Below, piece by piece: positions 1-6,188 of a stretch of DNA of 6,188 nucleotides. The stretch is from an uncultured Chloroflexota bacterium (GTDB taxonomy: Bacteria; Chloroflexota; Anaerolineae; Aggregatilineales; Phototrophicaceae): assembly GCA_937974245.1 (NCBI GenBank), contig CALJKV010000090.1, positions 1 through 6,188 on the forward strand, in the 5' to 3' direction. The position numbers and the translations under genes are program-made. Within the stretch, counting starts at the first letter, position 1. Every line of letters begins with the position of its first letter. The notes under the pieces were generated by a model. That model saw only the letters and a list, made by a program, of their open reading frames with translations, did no database searches and was not told the DNA's origin.

Positions 1-1
1 G

Positions 2-943
2 TGGTTGGCGTGGCTCAACAACTTTGCGCCATATTACTTTCCGCCGCTCATCATTGGTCTGCCTCTGGGACTCTTGTTGCAGAGAAAGTATCTTTCTCTA
101 ATACACCTGATTCTTATCGGGATTGCGATTATCTGGCTGTTACCTCGATTTCTGGGAAACCGCTCTGTATCCAGCATGGCCGCCTCAGGACAGGTGCTGA
201 AAATCGTCACTTTCAATGTATGGGGAGATAATCCACGGCTTGATGATGTGCAGTTATGGTTGCGTGAGATGGATGCTGATCTCGTCCTGCTCCAGGAAAT
301 TCCGCCAGCATGGGCAGGTGTAGGTATCCCCGAACTCACGGATATTTACCCCCATCAGATCAGTCAGCCCCTCGAAGTGCGTGCCTGGGGTGACGCGATT
401 TTGTCTCGTTATCCCATTCTCACGCACGAAAGATACGATTTATACAATGGATTCACGGCTAATGATCGCATCACGATTGAGTGGAAAGAACGTTCAATTG
501 CCATCTACAATATCCATCTGTCAATGCCGCAAAGAGATACACCTTACTTCACGCTGCCCATCAACAATCCTTTCCTGAATATGCTGCTCAAGTACGATGA
601 TGAGCGTCGGAATCGACAAATTGATCTATTGTTGGATCGTTTGGTGGCAGAGGATTATGCGTTTATCGTGGCTGGGGACTTCAATATGAGCGATCATGCG
701 GCCAAGTATGGGGAAATTGCCGCGCAATTCCATGATTCTTATCGGGAAAGTGGATGGGGAATGGGCGCGACCTGGCCGAATAGTCGTGTTGCTGGTTTTC
801 CATCGTTCGTTCCGCCCGTTTTACGAATTGACTACGTGTGGCACAGCAATGCCTTTCGCGCCCTGTCTGCCCACACCGGACCTGAACTTGGTTCAGATCA
901 CTATCCTCTGGTCACGATGTTGCAGTGGAATGACTCCAACTAA
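2..943 (+). CDS. Membrane-anchored endonuclease/exonuclease/phosphatase (EEP) family protein, 5'-partial
   Basis: The product is a putative metal-dependent phosphodiesterase of the EEP (DNase I/exonuclease III-like) superfamily; the substrate cannot be told from sequence. The frame is open to the window edge, and the first possible start, TTG at 5, lies inside a hydrophobic region, so the true start is probably upstream. Counting that TTG as residue 1, two hydrophobic stretches (about 8-26 and 29-50) look like membrane helices. The catalytic domain runs from about 65 to 308 with every expected motif: FNVW (N71), LLQE (E98), YNIHLS (H171), GDFN (D225, N227), RIDYVW (D276) and GSDH (D298, H299). 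It should therefore be active. An in-frame ATG at 176 (residue 58) would give a soluble form, but the conserved-looking LNNFAPY membrane-proximal segment argues for the longer, anchored protein. On topology the catalytic domain could lie outside the membrane, as suggested for YafD-like proteins. It ends at TAA 941-943, convergent with the next gene. Family call is firm; function is open. Confidence 0.9.
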   Translation, partial: WLAWLNNFAPYYFPPLIIGLPLGLLLQRKYLSLIHLILIGIAIIWLLPRFLGNRSVSSMAASGQVLKIVTFNVWGDNPRLDDVQLWLREMDADLVLLQEIPPAWAGVGIPELTDIYPHQISQPLEVRAWGDAILSRYPILTHERYDLYNGFTANDRITIEWKERSIAIYNIHLSMPQRDTPYFTLPINNPFLNMLLKYDDERRNRQIDLLLDRLVAEDYAFIVAGDFNMSDHAAKYGEIAAQFHDSYRESGWGMGATWPNSRVAGFPSFVPPVLRIDYVWHSNAFRALSAHTGPELGSDHYPLVTMLQWNDSN

Positions 944-1080
944 CCTGAATAGGGCAGACTGGTAATCCCGTCCGCCAACCCGCCCGTTATTAACCGCGTC
1001 CACACACCACCATCGAGATCGATCGTCCACAACTTCACATCGCCTCCCGCTCGCGCACGAGAGAAAGGCCGTACATTACC
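940..1080 (-). pseudogene. Possible remnant of a lost C-terminal tail or small ORF
   Basis: A minus-strand open frame directly downstream of the giant repeat gene, in a different frame from it, encodes about 46 residues from an ATG near 1080 and ends at a TAG at 940-942. It overlaps the last bases of the EEP gene by four. The stretch VKLWTIDLDGGVWTRL looks like genuine protein, with Trp spacing and a DLDGG turn that recall beta-propeller or beta-sandwich repeats. No ribosome binding site precedes the ATG. It could be a frameshifted tail of the upstream gene, a small uncharacterised gene, or chance. I do not recognise a family, and length alone gives little support. Confidence 0.2.
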
Positions 1081-1096
1081 CATTTTTGTGAAACGG
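944..1096. other. Intergenic gap between convergent genes, no clear terminator
   Basis: These 153 bases separate the two stop codons. I looked for a bidirectional rho-independent terminator and found none. The only small hairpin is a 4-bp CTCG/CGAG stem around 1050-1061, and the only T-run (1083-1087) is not preceded by a GC-rich stem on the plus strand. Termination may be rho-dependent or lie outside this gap. The gap also carries a protein-like open frame on the minus strand, listed separately. Confidence 0.5.
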
Positions 1097-1433
1097 CTAC
1101 GGCATCGGCGCATCAACCACAAAATACCACGCCCGCCCCCAGCGTCCAGCCGCGCCGTAGGCGTTTACCGTCCGCACACGCCAGTACCAGCGGCCATCAG
1201 CCAACGGCGCAGGCGGCATAAAGGTGGTCGTCGCCGTCTCCCCGGTGACCTCTGGGCTGCGGAATCGCGAGTCATTGTCTATCTGGATTTCATAGGTAAA
1301 TGGCAGTCCAATACCTGTTCTGCTGGCTGACCATGACAATATAGGCTGTCCGTGTGCCAGCTGTAACCGGTTGATGGGGCTGACCAGCACAGGTGCCAGT
1401 GGCAGTGCAGGAGTCACGGCCAACGTGTAGTTG
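1097..1433 (-). repeat. Terminal A module (A4) of the Ig-like array
   Basis: This segment holds the end of the last C module and one diverged A module (YEIQIDNDSRFRSPE, DGRWYWRVRTVNAYGAAGRW, AWYFVVDAPMP, then stop). No B or C module follows, so the array closes after one third of a unit. No anchor or sorting signal is attached. Confidence 0.8.
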
Positions 1434-4400
1434 AACGGGCTGGTCACCATGCCCGCTCCGGTGTCCACGCTCACCCGCCAGTAGTAAGTTCCGTACGGCA
1501 GCGCGTTCGCCGCCGGCACACCATAGCTCGTTCGCGTCGTATCCACCGGGAAGCCGCTTACGGGCTGGGTGAACGCCGCGTCCGTCGCCACTTCCAGCCG
1601 GTAGCTGGTCGCGCCAGAGTAGCCCGCCCAGACGAAAGCCGGTGTGGTATCGCGGGTCGCACTGCCATCCGCCGGACTCCGCTGGAGATTGATCGCTAAC
1701 GCCCACACCGGGCTGAAGTCCCCCCAGTTCCCGGCCACGTCGCGGGCGGCCACCTGCCAGTAGTACATCCCCTGTGCCAGTACCGCCGGGCTGACGATGG
1801 CCGTTCGGTTCGTCTCGATGTCGAGCAGTATCCTGCTGAAATCACTCGAATCCGCGACTTGCAGGCGATACAGGTTTGCACCACGCACCGCCCGCCAGCG
1901 GTAGGTCGGGCGGGTGAGATAGGTTACACTGTTATCAACCGGCGCAGTCAGAACGGGCGCATCCGGCACAACCGTATCCACCGTGAAATACCAGGCTCCA
2001 CTCCACCGTCCCGCCGCGCCATAGGTGTCAACCGTGCGGGCACGCCAGAACCAGCAGCCATCAGCCAACGGGTCGGCGGTGTGAGTCAGCCCGTTGACAA
2101 CTGCTGTTTGATCGGGCGAGCCGAAGCGCGAGTCGTTGTCTATCTGCACTTCATAGGTGTACAGTTCGTTCCCTGCGCTGCGCGTGGCATTCCAGGTCAA
2201 TTCCGGCCTGTTGCTGTTGATGGATGCGCCTCGGGTGGGTGCCGTTAGCAGCGGCGGCAGCGGCGACACACTGGTGATCGCCAGGGTATAGGCGAACGGG
2301 CTGGTCACCACGCCCGCTCCGGTATCCACGCTCACCCGCCAGTAGTAAGTTCCGTACGGCAGCGCGTTCGCCGCCGGCACACCATAGCTCGTTCGCGTCG
2401 TATCCACCGGGAAGCCGCTTACGGGCTGGGTGAACGCCGCGTCCGTCGCCACTTCCAGCCGGTAGCTGGTCGCGCCAGAGTAGCCCGCCCAGACGAAAGC
2501 CGGTGTGGTATCGCGGGTCGCACTGCCATCCGCCGGACTCCGCTGGAGATTGATCGCTAACGCCCACACCGGGCTGAAGTCCCCCCAGTTCCCGGCCACG
2601 TCGCGGGCGGCCACCTGCCAGTAGTACATCCCCTGTGCCAGTACCGCCGGGCTGACGATGGCCGTTCGGTTCGTCTCGATGTCGAGCAGTATCCTGCTGA
2701 AATCACTCGAATCCGCGACTTGCAGGCGATACAGGTTTGCACCACGCACCGCCCGCCAGCGGTAGGTCGGGCGGGTGAGATAGGTTACACTGTTATCAAC
2801 CGGCGCAGTCAGAACGGGCGCATCCGGCACAACCGTATCCACCGTGAAATACCAGGCTCCACTCCACCGTCCCGCCGCGCCATAGGTGTCAACCGTGCGG
2901 GCACGCCAGAACCAGCAGCCATCAGCCAACGGGTCGGCGGTGTGAGTCAGCCCGTTGACAACTGCTGTTTGATCGGGCGAGCCGAAGCGCGAGTCGTTGT
3001 CTATCTGCACTTCATAGGTGTACAGTTCGTTCCCTGCGCTGCGCGTGGCATTCCAGGTCAATTCCGGCCTGTTGCTGTTGATGGATGCGCCTCGGGTGGG
3101 TGCCGTTAGCAGCGGCGGCAGCGGCGACACACTGGTGATCGCCAGCCGGTAGGAGAACGGCGAGATTGTCATACCAGAACCGGTATCTACACTCACCCGC
3201 CAGTAGTAAGTTCCGTAGGGCAGGGCATCGGTCGCAGGGATGGTGTAGCTTGTCCGGCTTGTCTCAAGCGGGAAACCGGGCATGAGCTGCATGAACGCTG
3301 CGTCCGTCGCCACTTCGAGCCGGTAGTTAACCGCGCCGGGGTAGCCCGCCCATGAAAATGCCGGGGTCGTGTCAGTCGTAGCCGCGCCGTCTGCCGGGCT
3401 GCGCTGGAGGTTGATGGCAACACTGAACGGTGAGCTGAAGTCACCCCAGTTCCCAGCGACGTCGCGGGCGACCACCTGCCAGTAGTACGTCCCCTGTGGC
3501 AGTACAGCCGGGCTTGCGATAGCCGTCCGGTTCGTCTCGGTGTCAAGAAGAATACTGCTGAAATCACTCGTATCCGAAACTTGCAGGCGATACAGGTTCG
3601 CGCCCTGGACAGCCCGCCAGCGGTAAGTCGGGCGGGCGAGATAGGTGGTGCTGCCATCAGCAGGTACAACCAGGATAGGCGCATCCGGCGAGAGTGTGTC
3701 CACAGTGAAATACCAGGCACCTGTCCATGCTCCCGGTTGCAGGACGCTGTTGAGCGGACGGACTCGCCAGTACCAGCGGCCATCAGGCAGCGGGCCGGCA
3801 TTGTACGGACTGTCAGCGACAATCGTATCCTGCTCCGGTGAGCGGAAGCGCGAGTCGTCGTCTACCTGAATCTGATATTGGGCGGCATTCGTGGCGGGAT
3901 TCCAGATCAGTTCTGGTGTGGCATCATTGACCTGTGTACCGGAACGCGGCGATACCAGGGTGACACGACCCGGCAGCGGTGGGGCGGTGATGGTGGTCGT
4001 CGCCGTCGCTGTGTTGTCGCTGGGGTCGCTGTCGGGTTCAGTGGATGTAATCGTTGCCGTGTTGGTGATCTGCCCGGCAGTGGTTATATCCACCGTGACG
4101 ATGATACTGACACTGGTCGTGTCACTGGCAAGCATATCCTCTAGCGAACAAGTGACCGTACCGGCATCCTCAGAACAGCTTCCCGCGCCCTGGGTCACGT
4201 CGGCGCTGACGAAGTTCACATCCATCGGGAGTATATCGGTCAGTTCGACGCCGGTGGCTGTCTGGCTGCCCTGGTTCGCGATGGTCAGTGTATAGGTGAG
4301 GTCAGCCCCAGCCAGCACCGGGTCGGGCGTATCCGTCTTGGTGATCGCCAGATCAGTGAAGCCCGTCGCCTCCACACATGCTGAGAATTCGGACGTATCG

Positions 4401-6188
4401 TTGTTGGTCAGGTCGGTGGCGGTGGCTGTGATGAATTGCTCGGCGGATACAGTGGCGGTGAGATTGGCGTTCACTGTCGCGTCGCCACTGCCGTTGGTCG
4501 TGACATCCAGGAAGCCCAGGTAGTACTGCCCGCCGCCGTAGCCGGTTGAATGACAGACATCATTGGCGAAGAATTCCAGGCGGAATGAGCGGTTGGCGGT
4601 GCTGTTGAATGTCCCGGCGATAGTTACACTACTACCATTAGTGGCTGCGCTGCTCAGAACCGGGTAATTTTGCAGACGATTCGCCCCCATATCTGCGTCA
4701 CCTGGATCGTTAGGGGTAACGCCCTCTGGTGTAACAAAACGTGGATCAGAAAAACCGTACCCAACGGGTTGGAGGGCAATATCCTGCCAGTAGTTGGAGA
4801 AAATTCGATTGCCCAGGATCGCATTGCCTACGACTGCTTCATCTCCACCCGTTTCTACATTGATACCAGGCCCATACAGAATATCAGGACGAACGGATGA
4901 ATTTCCGTTGAAAGCGATGAGATTACCCGCTCCCGGTTCTGTGCCACCAATCAGATTATTGTTAGCACTTTCGGGGTCCCAGCCGCTGGAGTAGATGTCA
5001 ATACCCATGTAAATATTGCCTAGGTTTTGCGTCCCGGTGATGTCTGTACCGATGTAGTTGCCCTGGATGACGTTATCATTGTAATAAACGCGAATGCCAA
5101 TGCCGTTGCCAGAAATCAGATTGCGTTTTTCCGGGGTAGTGCCGCCAATGGAGTTGTTTTCATGAATCCATAGACCAATGCCATTGCCCTGAGCGATAGT
5201 GCCGGTCACATCAGTGCCAATGTAATTGCCCTCGATGGTGTTGTTTCCCCAGGAAGAATAAATCCCTACGTCGGGGAAATTCCTGATGACTAATCCTCGT
5301 ATGGTCGTGTATTGCCCAATAATCAATAACCCATGCTGAAGACTCCAGCATTCATTGCCATCCACAAGCGGCGGAAACAGCGATCCGTCAACATCAATGA
5401 TCGGACTCCCGGAATAACCCGGCTGGGTCGTCCCGTCAATGACAACCGCTTCCAGTATTTGGTATGCTGCACACGAACCACCATACTGCGGTGCTTCCAT
5501 AATGGGCTGGATGGTGTGTGGCCCGCTGCCTGGGATGTTGAAGACAATTGTATCGGTAAAATCAACGTTATCGTTGGCCTCGTTGATGGCTTCTTGGAGC
5601 GAGCAATGTGTTGCATCGCATATCCCGTCGTCAACGTCATCGGTGGTATTTACTGTATATGTGTGCGTTCCATATATCCCCACTTCCTCACATGCCGAAA
5701 ATTCCGATGTATCGTTGGTCGCCAGATCGGTAGCGGTGGCGGTGACGAACTGTCCTACGGTCACATTGGCCGGGAAGTTGGTGATAATTTGTGGGGATAT
5801 GCCATTGACCTGCATAGAGCCAAGATAATACTGCCCACCACCATAGCCCATCGAGTCACAGGTATCATTGGCAAAGAACTCTATCCGGTACACCTGACCA
5901 GTATAGGGAGTGCTGTCCAGTATACCGTTAATGTAAACCGTTCCAGAGGCTACCGCGACACGGGTCAGAACCGGATAGTTTTGCAGGTTGTTCGCGCCCG
6001 TGTCGTAGTCATACTCATCGTTAGGGGTCACACCATCCCCGCGCAGATCAATGTCCAACGCGCCGTTGTTCAGAATGTTGTTCCCTAAAATGGCATTGCC
6101 TGTGCCGAAGTCAGGATCAATTTCCTCGGCATACACGCCGCGCCCGGTGTTATAGGCGATCAGGTTGCCCGCTCCGGCCTGGATGCCG
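1097..6188 (-). CDS. Giant secreted-type beta-helix / CSLREA / DUF11 / Ig-like repeat protein, 5'-partial
   Basis: At least 1,696 residues are present. The frame is open to the window edge (an upstream GAGNLIAYN beta-helix motif is visible) and ends at TAG 1097-1099. Residues are counted here from the GTG at 6136, which is not the true start. Order: end of a parallel beta-helix (to about 50), cap 1 (51-150), CSLREA-type motif (157-188), beta-helix 2 (262-455), cap 2 (488-590), DUF11 (595-716), then ten FnIII/Ig-like modules (725-1679) as ABC-ABC-ABC-A. There are no catalytic motifs. CSLREA, DUF11 and such arrays are typical of exported surface or secreted bacterial proteins, and cysteines occur in pairs within the N-terminal half, fitting an oxidising location. 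The likely role is adhesion, carbohydrate binding or a surface stalk; this is inference. The signal peptide would lie outside the window. The C-terminus shows no LPXTG, membrane helix or other anchor; it simply ends after an A module. The Ig block is richer in GC than the beta-helix part. Confidence 0.9.
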   Translation of the reverse strand, partial: GIQAGAGNLIAYNTGRGVYAEEIDPDFGTGNAILGNNILNNGALDIDLRGDGVTPNDEYDYDTGANNLQNYPVLTRVAVASGTVYINGILDSTPYTGQVYRIEFFANDTCDSMGYGGGQYYLGSMQVNGISPQIITNFPANVTVGQFVTATATDLATNDTSEFSACEEVGIYGTHTYTVNTTDDVDDGICDATHCSLQEAINEANDNVDFTDTIVFNIPGSGPHTIQPIMEAPQYGGSCAAYQILEAVVIDGTTQPGYSGSPIIDVDGSLFPPLVDGNECWSLQHGLLIIGQYTTIRGLVIRNFPDVGIYSSWGNNTIEGNYIGTDVTGTIAQGNGIGLWIHENNSIGGTTPEKRNLISGNGIGIRVYYNDNVIQGNYIGTDITGTQNLGNIYMGIDIYSSGWDPESANNNLIGGTEPGAGNLIAFNGNSSVRPDILYGPGINVETGGDEAVVGNAILGNRIFSNYWQDIALQPVGYGFSDPRFVTPEGVTPNDPGDADMGANRLQNYPVLSSAATNGSSVTIAGTFNSTANRSFRLEFFANDVCHSTGYGGGQYYLGFLDVTTNGSGDATVNANLTATVSAEQFITATATDLTNNDTSEFSACVEATGFTDLAITKTDTPDPVLAGADLTYTLTIANQGSQTATGVELTDILPMDVNFVSADVTQGAGSCSEDAGTVTCSLEDMLASDTTSVSIIVTVDITTAGQITNTATITSTEPDSDPSDNTATATTTITAPPLPGRVTLVSPRSGTQVNDATPELIWNPATNAAQYQIQVDDDSRFRSPEQDTIVADSPYNAGPLPDGRWYWRVRPLNSVLQPGAWTGAWYFTVDTLSPDAPILVVPADGSTTYLARPTYRWRAVQGANLYRLQVSDTSDFSSILLDTETNRTAIASPAVLPQGTYYWQVVARDVAGNWGDFSSPFSVAINLQRSPADGAATTDTTPAFSWAGYPGAVNYRLEVATDAAFMQLMPGFPLETSRTSYTIPATDALPYGTYYWRVSVDTGSGMTISPFSYRLAITSVSPLPPLLTAPTRGASINSNRPELTWNATRSAGNELYTYEVQIDNDSRFGSPDQTAVVNGLTHTADPLADGCWFWRARTVDTYGAAGRWSGAWYFTVDTVVPDAPVLTAPVDNSVTYLTRPTYRWRAVRGANLYRLQVADSSDFSRILLDIETNRTAIVSPAVLAQGMYYWQVAARDVAGNWGDFSPVWALAINLQRSPADGSATRDTTPAFVWAGYSGATSYRLEVATDAAFTQPVSGFPVDTTRTSYGVPAANALPYGTYYWRVSVDTGAGVVTSPFAYTLAITSVSPLPPLLTAPTRGASINSNRPELTWNATRSAGNELYTYEVQIDNDSRFGSPDQTAVVNGLTHTADPLADGCWFWRARTVDTYGAAGRWSGAWYFTVDTVVPDAPVLTAPVDNSVTYLTRPTYRWRAVRGANLYRLQVADSSDFSRILLDIETNRTAIVSPAVLAQGMYYWQVAARDVAGNWGDFSPVWALAINLQRSPADGSATRDTTPAFVWAGYSGATSYRLEVATDAAFTQPVSGFPVDTTRTSYGVPAANALPYGTYYWRVSVDTGAGMVTSPFNYTLAVTPALPLAPVLVSPINRLQLAHGQPILSWSASRTGIGLPFTYEIQIDNDSRFRSPEVTGETATTTFMPPAPLADGRWYWRVRTVNAYGAAGRWGRAWYFVVDAPMP
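1434..2284 (-). repeat. Near-identical 861-bp tandem repeat, copy 2 (ABC unit 3)
   Basis: This is the promoter-distal copy of the duplicated ABC unit, identical to the other over an unbroken 821 bases (1464-2284 versus 2325-3145). The two differences lie at its left end, within the C module. Perfect identity, including third codon positions, points to a recent duplication or ongoing homogenisation. Confidence 0.95.
2295..3145 (-). repeat. Near-identical 861-bp tandem repeat, copy 1 (ABC unit 2)
   Basis: The 851 bases 2295-3145 match 1434-2284 at a spacing of exactly 861 bases (287 codons), so the duplication keeps the reading frame. I compared the copies line by line and saw two mismatches only: 2311 C versus 1450 T (Val versus Met) and 2324 A versus 1463 G (silent). 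Each copy encodes one A-B-C set of FnIII/Ig-like modules. Confidence 0.95.
3146..3964 (-). repeat. Diverged ABC unit 1 of the FnIII/Ig-like array
   Basis: Residues about 725-997 form three ~92-residue modules: A1 (WYWRVRPLN, GAWYFTVDT), B1 (RPTYRWRAVQGANLYRLQVS, TYYWQVVARDVAGNWGDF) and C1 (NLQRSPADG, YRLEVATDAAF, TYYWRVSVDTG). They match units 2 and 3 module for module, but with many substitutions and a shorter A module, so this is the oldest separated copy. Confidence 0.8.
3989..4354 (-). other. DUF11 domain
   Basis: Residues about 595-716. DLAITKTDTPDPVLAG, LTYTLTIANQGSQTATGVEL, TDILP and the closing SDNTATATTTI are the classic DUF11 signature, a small Ig-like beta-sandwich found in exported bacterial proteins. 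Cys654 and Cys663 may pair. It sits as a single copy between the second cap and the Ig-like array. Confidence 0.9.
4367..4675 (-). other. Cap domain 2 after beta-helix 2
   Basis: Residues about 488-590, from LQNYPVLSSA to NDTSEFSAC. It is the paralogue of cap 1, diverged at DNA level and therefore an older duplication than the Ig-block repeat. Cys528 and Cys587 align with the cap 1 pair. Confidence 0.65.
4772..5353 (-). other. Second right-handed parallel beta-helix
   Basis: Residues about 262-455 carry stacked rungs with the repeated phrases NYIGTDVTGT (304-313) and NYIGTDITGT (360-369), SIGGTTPEKRNLISGNGIGI and NLIGGTEPGAGNLIAFN. This is the standard style of PbH1 repeats in CSLREA-type proteins. 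The known catalytic residues of pectate lyase-type enzymes are not evident, so a binding or structural role is more likely than catalysis. Confidence 0.8.
5573..5668 (-). other. CSLREA-type motif (CSLQEAI variant), internal
   Basis: Residues about 157-188. TYTVNTTDDVDDGICD leads into CSLQEAINEAN, which matches the CSLREA motif that usually begins beta-helix proteins of this type. The Arg is replaced by Gln (codon CAA at 5594-5596, one base from CGA). Cys173 and Cys178 are both kept. The motif here opens the second beta-helix unit rather than the whole protein. Confidence 0.8.
5687..5986 (-). other. Cap domain 1 after beta-helix 1
   Basis: Residues about 51-150, starting LQNYPVLTRV and ending NDTSEFSAC. 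This beta-rich domain is clearly homologous to cap 2: the two share GANxLQNYPVL, EFFANDxC, GYGGGQYYLG, TATATDL and NDTSEFSAC. Cys93 and Cys149 align with Cys528 and Cys587 of cap 2, which suggests a conserved disulfide. Such domains commonly close the beta-helices of CSLREA-type proteins. I do not assign a named family. Confidence 0.65.
5987..6188 (-). other. End of first right-handed parallel beta-helix
   Basis: The first visible part of the giant protein reads GAGNLIAYN, then GNAILGNNILNNG, the short Asn/Gly/Ile-rich rungs of PbH1-type beta-helix repeats. The same phrases recur in the second helix (GAGNLIAFN; GNAILGNRIFSN). The beginning of this helix lies beyond the window. Confidence 0.75.

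Noticed and set aside
1..231. 76-residue open frame starting GTG at position 1
   Set aside because: It overlaps the EEP frame, whose membrane helices and catalytic motifs are clear. It has no motif of its own.
1012..1027. ATCGA/TCGAT inverted repeat in the convergent gap as a terminator or operator
   Set aside because: The loop would be two bases, too tight for a hairpin, and no T-run follows. A short GATCGATC palindrome is expected by chance.
1859..3109. Identical 129-residue open frames on the plus strand at 1859-2248 and 2720-3109
   Set aside because: They lie antisense to the duplicated Ig block and are identical only because the DNA is duplicated. Their sequence is Arg/Pro-rich with no fold-like pattern.
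1434..3145. The tandem repeat as a mobile element or CRISPR-like array
   Set aside because: The repeat is wholly coding, keeps frame, has no terminal inverted repeats, transposase or spacers, and follows protein module boundaries.
3193..3822. 209-residue minus-strand open frame in another frame within unit 1
   Set aside because: It overlaps the in-frame Ig modules completely and is Arg/Thr/Ser-rich low-complexity text, typical of a frame shadow in GC-rich DNA.
5333..6088. 251-residue plus-strand open frame antisense to the beta-helix region
   Set aside because: The minus-strand frame encodes recognisable cap, CSLREA and beta-helix sequence throughout. The antisense product matches no family I know and lacks a convincing start context.

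Overview
The window holds two convergent protein genes. Each is cut off at its 5' end by a window edge, so no start codon, promoter or ribosome binding site of either gene can be seen. I found no RNA gene, CRISPR array, insertion sequence or recognisable terminator.

Left, plus strand (2-943): the C-terminal ~313 residues of a membrane-anchored endonuclease/exonuclease/phosphatase (EEP) superfamily protein with a complete set of catalytic motifs. A 153-base gap (944-1096) follows. It has no clear terminator but carries a short, protein-like open frame on the minus strand.

Right, minus strand (6188 down to 1097): at least 1,696 residues of a very large modular protein, probably extracellular. 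In order it has the end of one right-handed parallel beta-helix, a beta-sandwich-like cap, a CSLREA-type motif (here CSLQEAI), a second beta-helix, a second cap, a DUF11 domain, and ten fibronectin-III/Ig-like modules arranged ABC-ABC-ABC-A. The second and third ABC units are an almost perfect 861-base in-frame tandem duplication (2 mismatches in 851 aligned bases), and the junction between them keeps a trace of the crossover.

Organism: CSLREA motif, beta-helices with NYIGTD-type repeats, DUF11, long Ig-like arrays and an EEP protein with a membrane-proximal LNNFAPY segment together suggest a free-living environmental bacterium, most plausibly Chloroflexota (Anaerolineae-like). This is an inference from domain style only; no marker gene is present. 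GC content is uneven: two hand-counted 60-base lines in the duplicated Ig block are 68-70% GC, against 43-50% in two lines of the second beta-helix and 42% in one line of the EEP gene.

Nothing suggests that the two genes work together. I see no multi-gene system here; the interest lies in the structure and recent evolution of the giant repeat protein.
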